A stretch of 46,261 bases of DNA from assembly GCA_018818645.1 (NCBI GenBank), contig JAHIRQ010000100.1:1-46261 (forward strand). The letters run 5' to 3'. The notes below the pieces were generated by a model that was not told the origin of the DNA, did no database searches, and was given only the letters and a program-made list of their open reading frames with translations. Position numbers and translations under genes: made by a program. Below, piece by piece: positions 8,962 through 17,642 of the stretch; within the stretch, counting starts at the first letter, position 1; the number at the start of each line of letters is the position of its first letter. The stretch comes from Bacillota bacterium. GTDB taxonomy: Bacteria; Bacillota_I; Bacilli_A; Acholeplasmatales; Acholeplasmataceae.

Positions 8962-9065
8962 ATGCCACCTTTCAAATACCTCTTTTGCCCTATATCAGTT
9001 TAGATTATTAATTTATATGTAAAATAGTAAAACTGCAATCTTTGATTAAACTGCAGCTTTACTTT

Positions 9066-9332
9066 TTATCCCCTTAAACACGCTTTAACTAATTCATAAT
9101 TTTGACTATCTCTATTATAAATGATTTGTGTTTCATATATCGAACAATTCTCTAATGACTTTCTGATGGTTGCTATGACACGGTTAAAGGTTCTTCTTGA
9201 TGCGCCAAAGATTTCATAGAATGTATCATAACTGACCCTTTGCCTCGCTTCTAGCATAAAATAGACCGTTAATACCTTCTCATCACTGGTGATGATTTCA
9301 CGATTATAACAACGACTTTCTGTTTCTAACAT
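9066..9332 (-). CDS. Small winged-helix-like regulator
   Basis: An 88-aa protein. The central part (SDEKVLTVYFMLEARQRVSY, then TFYEIFGASRRTFNRVIATI) reads as a DeoR/HTH_11-like helix-turn-helix with ASRRTFNRVI as recognition helix. I start at the ATG at 9332, with GAGGTG immediately before it; the longer frame begins with GTG inside that ribosome site. It is the next gene after the 155-aa protein (4-10 bp gap) and the last in the replication operon before the AlbA-type gene. Likely role is regulation of the phage-like operon, inferred from size, fold and place. Confidence 0.65.
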   Translation of the reverse strand: MLETESRCYNREIITSDEKVLTVYFMLEARQRVSYDTFYEIFGASRRTFNRVIATIRKSLENCSIYETQIIYNRDSQNYELVKACLRG

Positions 9333-9342
9333 AATCACCTCT

Positions 9343-9810
9343 TCATAAGCAGATCATTTCAAACACATTCTTAAATGTGTAATAAAACTCTTCTGATTTA
9401 AAATTAAACATTTTTGATATATCTTTTAAGTTGAAATTACAGGTAACACCGGTTTCAATGTTTTTGTATTCCTGCTCTGATATTTTAAGTAGCTTCGCAC
9501 TAGTTTCAATAGATAGTCTTCTAATCATTCGATTGGCGAAGATAATGATGTTTTCTTTGGGTACATTAGGATAAGATATCGCGATTAAATAAAGGTAGAA
9601 CTTTTTTAACGTCGTTTTGTAACAAAGTAATAATTCTTCTTTTAAGAATGTACAGTTGTTGTCAAAGTTCATGTATAAAACTTCTTTGTGTTCTTTGGAT
9701 AAATAAACATAGATGAGATCGTCCTCATCATGGGTATAAAGTAGTTTAATGATTATATCTCGACAAATAAGTAAGCGATCATCTTTTAATATTCTGTGAC
9801 AAGAAAACAT
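9343..9810 (-). CDS. Hypothetical protein with possible XRE-like C-terminal half
   Basis: A 155-aa protein that I cannot assign. Residues about 105-150 (MIRRLSIETSAKLLKISEQE, then NIETGVTCNFNLKDISKMF) resemble a degenerate XRE-type helix-turn-helix, with E-Y-K-N-I-E-T-G in the place of the usual Y-x-x-x-E-x-G stretch. The N-terminal half is helical and rich in Leu and Tyr. The ATG at 9810 follows a GGAGG at good spacing; an ATG five codons upstream overlaps that site. It lies 37 bp after the helicase gene on the same strand. A regulatory role in the element is possible but unproven. Confidence 0.55.
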   Translation of the reverse strand: MFSCHRILKDDRLLICRDIIIKLLYTHDEDDLIYVYLSKEHKEVLYMNFDNNCTFLKEELLLCYKTTLKKFYLYLIAISYPNVPKENIIIFANRMIRRLSIETSAKLLKISEQEYKNIETGVTCNFNLKDISKMFNFKSEEFYYTFKNVFEMICL

Positions 9811-9847
9811 TGTATCGACCTCCATTGACTTATTTGATTTTTCTAGA

Positions 9848-11686
9848 TTAAAACTTATCTAGATGAATGCATTCTAAATTCATGTTTTTTAGGAATGATG
9901 ATGGTTTAAATGTTTGGATTTTACCGTGAAGCGTTCTCTGATTTGCACTTAAAAGATAAAGTCTTTCTTTGGCTCTGGTGATGGCGACATAAAAGATACG
10001 TCTTTCCTCTTCGATATCATTGTTGGTTGCTTTAAAAGATGGCAAGATACCTTCATTGCATCCTGCAATAATCACAACCTTAAATTCTAATCCTTTGGCT
10101 TGATGAATGGTCATGAGCTTCACAATTTTGTCATCTGTCGTTTCATCTGGTTTGAGATATATATCATTTAGGAACTTTATCGTTTCTTGATCTGGATATT
10201 CTGTATTTGGTAATCCAGCAAACATTTGTATAAAATCTTGAATCCTACTTAGTTTTTGCTTCACTTTTTCTTGTTTTGATAAGTAATCATTGTACTTAAT
10301 GGTTTCTAGTAATACTTGAATATAATCTTTAGGTGATTCCGTTTTAAAGCTTGTTTCTAGCTTTTTAATAAGTTCAACAAATGCTTTGATGTTCTCATTC
10401 GTGCTTAACTGCATTTGTTCATAAATTGATGTGTTAAGCTGCTTTGCATCCGTTTCTAATGTACTGAATGTGACATCACCAATCTTTCTTGGTGGTACCG
10501 CATAAATTTCATTTAAGGATAAATCATCTTTATTGTTTAAAAAGTAATAATAATTGCTGATTGTCTTAATTTCCTTATGTTTGAAAAAGGGATAACTACC
10601 AATGATTTTATAAGGTATCTTTTGTCTAATGAGTTCTTTTTCAAAACTGTTGCTAATGGCGTGATTTCGATAAAGCACCGCAATATCCTGATAAAGATAT
10701 CCAGCATCAGATAGTTTTATAATTAAGTTAGCAATATATCTTGCTTCTTCATAACTATTTTCTAGTGGTGCATAAATGACTTGATAGTTTTTTGAAAACT
10801 GGTTGGTATAAAGCGTCTTATCTAATCGCTTATTATTGTTTTTGATTAAATTGTTGGCCACATTTAAGATATTGGCATTAGAACGATAATTTTCTTCTAG
10901 TTTAATAATCTTGGGTTGCTTTGTTTCAATAAAATGCTTGATGTTATCAAGATTGCTTCCTCTAAAGGTGTAGATGCATTGATCCTGATCGCCAACCATA
11001 AAGAGATTGTTGTGCTTTTTTGATATTATTTCTAGAATTTCATATTGAATCACATTGGTATCCTGGCACTCGTCCACCAAGATGTATTCACATGCTTCTT
11101 GCAAAAATTCTTTTAAGGCTTCATAATTTGCTAAGAGATTCTTAAATTGATACATCAAATCATCTAAATCCATCTTGTTGTTCTTTAATATAATTGCTTG
11201 ATACTCATGAAAGATGAAGTTCATTTTTACTGCCTGATCAATGCTTGTGTAGGTTGTATCGGTATGATTCTTAACGTTTGATATCGTTTTGATGGCATCT
11301 GCATCTAGAATATCTAGTTCATGTTCCTTAATAATGTTTCGAATGATTTTTAGTTTATCGTCATCATCAATGATGCCAAATTTCATTTCATATCCTACAT
11401 AGGGTGCAAAATCATAAAGATAACCATAACAGAAACTGTGAAAGGTTGAAATACTTATTTCATCTGCTTTTTCATTGAACTTTTTAATCCGGTACTTCAT
11501 TTCATTTGCTGCCTTATTAGTGAAGGTAAACGCGTAAATACTTTTGGGATCAACACCATTATTTATAAGATTAATGATTCGGTTAATCAGTACTCGTGTT
11601 TTTCCTGTTCCTGCACCAGCTAATACTAAAGTATTTCCGGTTATTTGGTTGACTGCTTCTAATTGTTTTTCATTTAATTTGTCAAT
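9848..11686 (-). CDS. UvrD/PcrA-like superfamily 1 helicase with probable ATT start
   Basis: A 3'-5' SF1A DNA helicase of 612 aa. All motifs are present: Walker A GAGTGKT near residue 30, motif Ia TFTNKAANEM, motif II DECQDT, motif III GDQDQCIYTFRGS, motif IV LEENYRS, motif V MTIHQAKGLEF and motif VI YVAITRAKERL. The first ATG at 11500 would remove Walker A. The frame is open back to a stop just before AGGAGG, and the only well-spaced initiator is ATT at 11686 (IDKLNEKQLEAV). That ATT overlaps the TGA of the preceding gene (ATTGA). The helicase probably unwinds the template during rolling-circle replication by the adjacent Rep protein. It is shorter than chromosomal PcrA (over 700 aa). Confidence 0.88.
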   Translation of the reverse strand: MDKLNEKQLEAVNQITGNTLVLAGAGTGKTRVLINRIINLINNGVDPKSIYAFTFTNKAANEMKYRIKKFNEKADEISISTFHSFCYGYLYDFAPYVGYEMKFGIIDDDDKLKIIRNIIKEHELDILDADAIKTISNVKNHTDTTYTSIDQAVKMNFIFHEYQAIILKNNKMDLDDLMYQFKNLLANYEALKEFLQEACEYILVDECQDTNVIQYEILEIISKKHNNLFMVGDQDQCIYTFRGSNLDNIKHFIETKQPKIIKLEENYRSNANILNVANNLIKNNNKRLDKTLYTNQFSKNYQVIYAPLENSYEEARYIANLIIKLSDAGYLYQDIAVLYRNHAISNSFEKELIRQKIPYKIIGSYPFFKHKEIKTISNYYYFLNNKDDLSLNEIYAVPPRKIGDVTFSTLETDAKQLNTSIYEQMQLSTNENIKAFVELIKKLETSFKTESPKDYIQVLLETIKYNDYLSKQEKVKQKLSRIQDFIQMFAGLPNTEYPDQETIKFLNDIYLKPDETTDDKIVKLMTIHQAKGLEFKVVIIAGCNEGILPSFKATNNDIEEERRIFYVAITRAKERLYLLSANQRTLHGKIQTFKPSSFLKNMNLECIHLDKF

Positions 11687-11948
11687 GGTGATTATCCTCC
11701 TTTAGATCAATTTCAAAATATTTTAAAATATCACATAAAAGTGTTTCTTCTTGATAGTTGATGGTATTGTTAAAGTTTAAGTATAGATATTTAAGTAATG
11801 CGTTAATGTGATACTTCTTGTCTAAAAACGTCTCATAATGCTCTGGGTTTTGCATGATGTAGTTGGTGATGATTTGCGGGATGTGCGGTAATAAATAATT
11901 GTTGTACCTGTGCATCATGACCACATGTATATCAGTGTATCTATGCAT
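11682..11948 (-). CDS. Small hypothetical protein between Rep and helicase
   Basis: An 88-aa acidic protein starting MHRYTDIHVVMMHRYNNYLL. It has no recognised domain; the middle and C-terminal parts are helical. The repeated MHRYTD/MHRYNN suggests a small internal duplication. Its ATG overlaps the TAA of the Rep gene (TAATG-type overlap), and its TGA overlaps the helicase initiator, so the three genes are translationally linked. A function in replication is a reasonable guess from its place only. The exact start is uncertain, since two further in-frame ATG codons lie 10 and 11 codons in. Confidence 0.6.
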   Translation of the reverse strand: MHRYTDIHVVMMHRYNNYLLPHIPQIITNYIMQNPEHYETFLDKKYHINALLKYLYLNFNNTINYQEETLLCDILKYFEIDLKEDNHH

Positions 11949-13078
11949 TAAAATGGTAATTCCTCCGTTTCTATATATTTTTCTAATTTTTCTTTGGCTA
12001 TTTCCAAATCACTGATGGTGATTTTCTTAAGCCCAGACTCCTTTAAAAACTGATTGAGTTTCTTTAGTTTTTGCTGATCAATCGTGTCAATCGCAAGGAT
12101 GCCATTTCTAACAATTGCTATCACAGTTGAATCAATGTCAAACTTTTGGTGAATAAGAATATTAAGGAAGAAAAGGGCGGCAAGTGGTCTGCCCCATTTG
12201 TAATAAGTCTCATGGGTACTTATCCTAATTTTGTATTTTTCAATTTTAGCCTTTTTAACGTCTTCTAAAAATTTACGCCATTTTATGTATGTCTTTGCCT
12301 TATAGAGATTAGCATCGCCTAAGTTAGATGCTTCTTTTAAATCAAGCATGTCATATAGGAGTCCAAGGATATAACTCCTAAAGCTTTCTTTATCGTTTTT
12401 TAAGATGTTCATACAAATGTTATGGGCTTTTTCTTTGTAGAATCGCATTTCATATCTCACCCAGTATTTTTGTTTACAAGGAATGCCCTGTGATAATTGT
12501 TCCTTTAACTTTTCATAAATGACCAGCATCTGGGTTGAAGTACGACTACCAAACTGGAGAGTCATGCCCTTTTTTGAATTGAACAGCGTATAATCTTTCT
12601 CACGAAAGCTTGTTGTATATAGTCCTTGATCAAGTTTCCTTTTGACCTCATGAATCGTGATGCGTTTACCACTATAATCATCAAGAGCCACATCAAACCT
12701 TGAAGTTGCTGCATTCATTCTAACCAGGAAGAATTCAAAGAGGTCTTGCCATGTCTTATCTGGATTGTTGTTTTCATAGCTTCTACATCCCTGCCCCTTT
12801 AATTCAATCGAACAGGATTTATAGCCGGATTTTAATTTGGGGCCACAAAGTCTTAAGATAATATCATTACCAATGATGTACTGATATTGAAATCGATTTT
12901 GTGCATAGTCTTCCCTAGTGACATCTTCTTTTTTGTAACCTAGAAAATTTGAGACCATCATAAGGATATCTTCAATGATTTTTAACTCAAAATCATTTTC
13001 ATGAGAAATGAATGGAAAGGTGGCAGCAAAATAGTCAATAACAATGTGTAGTCCGAATTTTTCTTCTAAATCAATCAT
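11948..13078 (-). CDS. Rolling-circle replication initiator, Rep_trans family
   Basis: A 376-aa protein of the Rep_trans / replication initiation factor family (pT181 Rep, Tn916-type MobT relatives, filamentous phage gpII-like initiators of Firmicutes). Landmarks are HIVIDYFAATFPF near the N-terminus, the invariant SRFDVALDDY segment with its acidic metal-site residues near residue 147, and the WVRYEMRFYKEKA segment near residue 220, with Tyr and acidic residues of the nicking region. It should nick one strand at a hairpin origin, and a 60-base hairpin lies just upstream of the gene (13144-13203). The next genes downstream are a small protein and a helicase, the normal partners. Start supported by AAAGGA. 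Whether it serves phage replication or conjugative transfer cannot be settled from this gene alone. Confidence 0.85.
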   Translation of the reverse strand: MIDLEEKFGLHIVIDYFAATFPFISHENDFELKIIEDILMMVSNFLGYKKEDVTREDYAQNRFQYQYIIGNDIILRLCGPKLKSGYKSCSIELKGQGCRSYENNNPDKTWQDLFEFFLVRMNAATSRFDVALDDYSGKRITIHEVKRKLDQGLYTTSFREKDYTLFNSKKGMTLQFGSRTSTQMLVIYEKLKEQLSQGIPCKQKYWVRYEMRFYKEKAHNICMNILKNDKESFRSYILGLLYDMLDLKEASNLGDANLYKAKTYIKWRKFLEDVKKAKIEKYKIRISTHETYYKWGRPLAALFFLNILIHQKFDIDSTVIAIVRNGILAIDTIDQQKLKKLNQFLKESGLKKITISDLEIAKEKLEKYIETEELPF

Positions 13079-13100
13079 TTTATCCTTTCTTTTTTAGATC

Positions 13101-13203
13101 TTAGTAATACTAAAATGTTTCATCAAACAACACGTTTTAGTTCAAGTTTAGTATGCGATAACGTGGCTATTAGTATAGCCACGTTCCGCAAGCACCTAAA
13201 CTT
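13101..13203. other. Candidate rolling-circle origin: nested hairpin beside rep
   Basis: The gap between the Rep gene and the Zot-like gene holds a three-tier hairpin. Its outer arms are AAGTTTAG (13144-13151) and CTAAACTT (13196-13203), its middle arms TGCG and CGCA, and its inner perfect 11-bp arms AACGTGGCTAT (13160-13170) and ATAGCCACGTT (13175-13185), with loop TAGT. A separate palindrome, TTAGTAATACTAA, lies at 13101-13113. Large hairpins beside rep_trans genes are typical nick sites. There is no T-run, so it is not an ordinary terminator. Confidence 0.6.
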
Positions 13204-13233
13204 ATGGATTAAAACTAGATTTGTTCGGTTGTT

Positions 13234-15156
13234 TTAGACATCAATGAAGTCATCTTTTTCAGCACTTTTTTTATCTTTTGGTGCGAGTGATTCTAAATTA
13301 ATGCCGTTAATCTTGTTGTAAAACCTTGAATTGTTTTTGGTTAATTCGTCAATTGATGGTGTTAGACTCGTATACGTTGGTAAATCCTTGAATCTCATAT
13401 TTTTCTTTTGTTCATAAGCGTATGACAAAAAGGTTGAATCATAAAGCGGATTGCCATCAAGCTTTAAGTCACATAAGTTAAGATTGATTGATACTTGGGT
13501 ACCCTTGCCGCCATCTTCTTGTGAGAGTAATGTCGTGAGCTTAAAATACCAGTAATGGTCAAAGAAGGCCTTAATTGAGCGTAAGCGATGTTGTAGTAAT
13601 CTTAAGACCGCATAAATAAACGTATAGTCATTGCGCTTGTAAGTTGAAATTGATTTTCGTTTGGTTTTTCTTGTAATGGTTTGACGTTTTGTTTCGTATT
13701 TTTTAATGAGTTTATTGATTAATTTATCAAATAGGATAATCGGTAAATAGTACAGGTAAAGAAGCATCGGATACTTTTTTTTGCGTGATTTAATGGTGAT
13801 GAAATACTCTGAATTACCCCTAATTCTAAGTGGCACTTGATCCTTTAGCTGATAGTCGCAAAACACCTTAACTGTTCTTTTTAGATCATGCGATATTGTT
13901 GAGAAAAAAGTTGCTGCACCATCTTCACCAACAGCTTTCATATCGTCGTGTGAGTTATATTCCTTATCAAGTTCTGAGATGGAGATGACGGTATATTGTT
14001 CTAATGCATAGACATCAGATTTAATGTTTTTGCGCATGAAGTTAAAATCAAAGATTTTGGAATAATCCTTAAAATAAGGACTATAGATCGAGAAATTGGA
14101 AATCAGATAGGTTGATCTAGCTTGCAAGAAATCATAGAGCTTAACATATTCTAAATGTTCTTCACTGGTTGGATTCACTCTGATATTTGCAAAGTTTAAA
14201 TACGGGTATTTTGTTTGATACTGACGCATCTTTTCTTCTAGTTCTTCAATGATGTTTTCTTCACTGGCAAGCGATAAAGATACATTAAGTAGCGTTTTCC
14301 CAACGCCTGGTGCACCATTGATGAAGGTTGTTTGTGTAAGTTTTTCATTTGCAAACTTTTTAAGTCTTGAATGATTTTTAGTTAATCTATAGTTTGCGCG
14401 TTGAAAAGCTTTGATAAGTATCAAGAATAGCAGCAGGAAAAATAACACAATTTTAGATATGTTTTTTAGATATGGATATAGGAAAACAAATAGTGCTTCA
14501 ACTAAATTTGTTAAAACAATATAGACTTCCATGTTGATTGCAGCAAACACATAGGTAATCAAAAAAATAATGACTTCTGTTATAAAAGCATAAAGTATAC
14601 CGTTGGATATTAGAGTTAATAGTATGATGATTGCGATGCTTCTTTTGCTTCTATTAAGCCATTTACACGTGGTGATAACACCTTGTTTAATCTTGTTTAT
14701 AACAAAGTTAATCACTTGTTGAATCTTTATGAAAATTTGTGTTGGTTTGGTATACTTGATACTTAGATTGGTGCCATTAAATGTTTCATTGAAAAAGAGC
14801 ATCAGAACAAATATGATGTTGATTCCAATATTAACAAAGTAATTTAAAAAGTTTAGAATAAAGATTAATACATCGACAAAAAGATTCAGTAGGATTCCTT
14901 TTATGTCTAGTTCTGATTCAATCACTTCTCTGATTTTATCAATGATCGTATTTGCGTCCTTGGTGATTTCATCGATGATGATGTTTTTAGATGCTGTATA
15001 TCTTTGGAACCAGTTTTTCAGATTGTGAATATCGAGTATCTCTAGTAATCTAATTGTTGTTTGTTTAAAACTTTCAAGATTCAAGATTAAAAGCGTAGAG
15101 CATAGCACGATAAACAGTGCTATGCCTACATACTTTATGTTTAGTTTTTGAGCCAC
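13234..15156 (-). CDS. Zot/gpI-like membrane ATPase, phage assembly protein
   Basis: A 640-aa protein. The first 250 residues contain about seven hydrophobic segments. A P-loop ATPase domain follows with Walker A GAPGVGKT near residue 283 and a probable Walker B at VISISELDKE near residue 390. The C-terminal part is Lys/Arg-rich. P-loop proteins of this type beside a Rep_trans initiator and signal-peptide surface proteins match the Zot (gpI) morphogenesis ATPase of inoviruses, which drives virion extrusion through the membrane. Classical gpI is shorter, about 350-450 aa with one TM segment, so the multi-TM N-terminus is unusual. Starts with GTG at 15156, 16 bases inside the end of the preceding gene. 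Family call rests on motif and context. Confidence 0.65.
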   Translation of the reverse strand: MAQKLNIKYVGIALFIVLCSTLLILNLESFKQTTIRLLEILDIHNLKNWFQRYTASKNIIIDEITKDANTIIDKIREVIESELDIKGILLNLFVDVLIFILNFLNYFVNIGINIIFVLMLFFNETFNGTNLSIKYTKPTQIFIKIQQVINFVINKIKQGVITTCKWLNRSKRSIAIIILLTLISNGILYAFITEVIIFLITYVFAAINMEVYIVLTNLVEALFVFLYPYLKNISKIVLFFLLLFLILIKAFQRANYRLTKNHSRLKKFANEKLTQTTFINGAPGVGKTLLNVSLSLASEENIIEELEEKMRQYQTKYPYLNFANIRVNPTSEEHLEYVKLYDFLQARSTYLISNFSIYSPYFKDYSKIFDFNFMRKNIKSDVYALEQYTVISISELDKEYNSHDDMKAVGEDGAATFFSTISHDLKRTVKVFCDYQLKDQVPLRIRGNSEYFITIKSRKKKYPMLLYLYYLPIILFDKLINKLIKKYETKRQTITRKTKRKSISTYKRNDYTFIYAVLRLLQHRLRSIKAFFDHYWYFKLTTLLSQEDGGKGTQVSINLNLCDLKLDGNPLYDSTFLSYAYEQKKNMRFKDLPTYTSLTPSIDELTKNNSRFYNKINGINLESLAPKDKKSAEKDDFIDV

Positions 15157-17639
15157 TTCATACCCTTTTTAATACCCACATAGATAAAGTATAGAATGAC
15201 AATTCCTACGATGGATGACAGTGCAATTGTTGACCATTTTAAGATATCATTTTCAGATAATTTATCCTGTATTTTAGTAAATAAATCAATCTCACCATAT
15301 GCATCTTTATCCGTTTTAAATGGATCTTTAAAATTATCAAAGTTTAAATCTTTATCGGTAACTACCACCTTAACAGTAAATGTATCTTCTGTATCTTCAA
15401 GTGTGATTTTTTCGGTTAACGTTCCTGGTTTAGTCAAGGTAATCGACAGTTCATACTGATCAATATATGCATCCAATTCATGCGATTCAAAGTAGCTTTT
15501 GAATATTGATTTTGCATCAACATCGTCTTTGATGGTTCTAGCCTCTATAAATAGTGTATAGGTGTTTGTTTTGGTATGCTTGTAAATAATATACTCACCA
15601 ATATCAGAATCCAGAACTAAGAATGTAACTGTCACATTAAATGTTTGGCCATTTGGATATGTTCCCATAAGTGTCAGTTTAGTTGCGGTTTGTTCTGCTG
15701 CAATCGTATATGCTTCATCAACTTGATCGCCTTCTTTAAATAAGAGATGACCTTTGACTGCTTGAATTACTTTGTTGATATCAATGTTTTTTGTTAGCAT
15801 AAATGTGTCTGGCAACTCATAATTGATATAGGTTTGAGCTAATGATTTGTTTGTCACATACGCATGAATAATAAATCCTTCATTGTTATATGTGAAACTA
15901 GATGCAATAGTTTTTTCTATTTTTAGATCTGTCTCTGCATCAATATTCAGTGTCACACTTTGATTCTTCAAGACAATATCAGTGTATAGTTTAAATATAT
16001 CCCCAAAGGTTTTATCATCTGATTTATTGGTAATCAGTTGTAGCTCATTGCCTGATTTGATGAATGCGACAGTTTGATTAAACTCATTATATTTCACATT
16101 AACCACTCTTGTAGTTGGCGGTTGATTATTAATAACTGCATCAATTTTAAATTGACTGTTTTCGATTAGACTAAGATCTTCTGAATCAAAATTTAATACA
16201 ATTGATGTAGCATTTCCATTTACTAACTTATCTTTCATCGCTTCAACCACTATTCTTGGATCCATGCCTTTGTTTAAGTGAATGTCAGTGATTGGTTTTA
16301 ATGTAATTGTTTGACTTGATACTTTTTTTGTTGGGAATCCATACGATTCTACCGTTTGATTAACGAATGATTCATTCGATAAATCAATTCCTAGTGCTTC
16401 TATTTTTTGAATGCTATCCAAAATTGTATCAATGTCAATGTAGTCATCAGAGCTTTTATAAATTGTTTGGCCATCATCAGATGCAAATTCGAAATAAACT
16501 TTACCTGGTGCATTCGTATAATATTGAACCTTTGGTCCTAAGGATGCATGATCAATAATGACCTGAAATGGTGTTTTGTTATCCTCAGGTATATAGATGT
16601 TTTCAATGTGTTGTCCGGTTGCATTTACTGAAGTTATTGCTCCTTGAGTCGAATCATAAACAAAATAGATGTTTTTGAAATTTAGTCCAGATGTGTTCAA
16701 TGTATAAGCGTTGTTTGAAGCAATTAAAGTTTCACCCTTAAAACTTTGTAGACCGGATACAGAATAGCCTTGAGCATCGAGTGTTTTAAATGAATATCCT
16801 GTCAAGATTCCAGGACCTGAGATATTCGTAACTGTTGCTGATTTTACTCTTGGATCAATCGCATATGGTACATAAGGAATTTGGTCGTTAGATGCATTGT
16901 AAACAGGCACATCATATCCAACTTTATGGTAATACTTAATGCCTGATTTTTCTAGAGTCAGCTGATAATCATCACTAGGATAAAATGATTCTTTAGTGTA
17001 TTTTAAACTTGATTCATTCCTTAACTGAAAGTTATGTTCCTTTGTTGATCTGGCGTTGTATTCATCAACAACCTTTTGAAAGAACAATTGATTAAAATCA
17101 TAGTAGTAGGTATTGTCAAACTGCATCTCATCAATCTTTGATTTTGAGTTGTAGGTATCAAAATTTGTTTCACTAGCCTCATATGGTGCAACAAAATGAT
17201 AGTTTTCAACTGTCATTGTTTTTGCATCAATTGGAAATACATTGGCATGTGCCATATAAAGATTTTTGATTGATAAATTTTTAATGATGTTGTTTGGATT
17301 AGATAAATCAAACGCGATTATATCCTCTAGACCTGTATAAGCTTCTAATGAACTAATGTAAATGTACAGCACTGGAATATCATAGAGTTGATCGTAAAAC
17401 ACAATCGTCTTAATGTCTTCTGGGTTTTCCGTAATCAATCCAGCATATAATCTGTTTGCTGATGCACTATATTGATATTTAAAGCCGTTGAGTTCATATG
17501 ATTTTCCATCGACTGGTTCTTCATAGAAACTGTGTGTTAAATGAATCTGTGTTGTAATGCTTGCATAAGTCTTTGTTGTTCCGATAAAAGCAATCATTAA
17601 CAATGTTAAGATGCTTATTGAAAATAATTTTTTTATCAT
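15141..17639 (-). CDS. Large secreted, C-terminally anchored protein (inovirus minor-coat/adsorption candidate)
   Basis: An 832-aa protein with an N-terminal signal peptide (MIKKLFSISILTLLMIAFIG, then TTKTYAS as likely cleavage area). A long beta-rich, Asn/Thr/Asp-rich ectodomain follows, then one C-terminal TM segment (about residues 802-822, STIALSSIVGIVILYFIYVG) and a short Lys-rich tail. That is the topology of filamentous-phage gpIII-type adsorption proteins, which stay anchored in the membrane until virion release. The ectodomain may contain repeated beta modules. It overlaps the ATPase gene and lies 3 bp after the 507-aa gene of similar architecture. No sequence-level homologue is recognised, so the role is inferred from topology and place. 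Confidence 0.7.
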   Translation of the reverse strand: MIKKLFSISILTLLMIAFIGTTKTYASITTQIHLTHSFYEEPVDGKSYELNGFKYQYSASANRLYAGLITENPEDIKTIVFYDQLYDIPVLYIYISSLEAYTGLEDIIAFDLSNPNNIIKNLSIKNLYMAHANVFPIDAKTMTVENYHFVAPYEASETNFDTYNSKSKIDEMQFDNTYYYDFNQLFFQKVVDEYNARSTKEHNFQLRNESSLKYTKESFYPSDDYQLTLEKSGIKYYHKVGYDVPVYNASNDQIPYVPYAIDPRVKSATVTNISGPGILTGYSFKTLDAQGYSVSGLQSFKGETLIASNNAYTLNTSGLNFKNIYFVYDSTQGAITSVNATGQHIENIYIPEDNKTPFQVIIDHASLGPKVQYYTNAPGKVYFEFASDDGQTIYKSSDDYIDIDTILDSIQKIEALGIDLSNESFVNQTVESYGFPTKKVSSQTITLKPITDIHLNKGMDPRIVVEAMKDKLVNGNATSIVLNFDSEDLSLIENSQFKIDAVINNQPPTTRVVNVKYNEFNQTVAFIKSGNELQLITNKSDDKTFGDIFKLYTDIVLKNQSVTLNIDAETDLKIEKTIASSFTYNNEGFIIHAYVTNKSLAQTYINYELPDTFMLTKNIDINKVIQAVKGHLLFKEGDQVDEAYTIAAEQTATKLTLMGTYPNGQTFNVTVTFLVLDSDIGEYIIYKHTKTNTYTLFIEARTIKDDVDAKSIFKSYFESHELDAYIDQYELSITLTKPGTLTEKITLEDTEDTFTVKVVVTDKDLNFDNFKDPFKTDKDAYGEIDLFTKIQDKLSENDILKWSTIALSSIVGIVILYFIYVGIKKGMKWLKN

Positions 17640-17642
17640 ACT

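Noticed and set aside
5483-11686. Gabija system made of the OLD nuclease and the UvrD-like helicase
   Set aside because: The two genes are separated by an AlbA-type gene and two small genes, and the helicase is coupled to the Rep gene instead, so it fits replication better.
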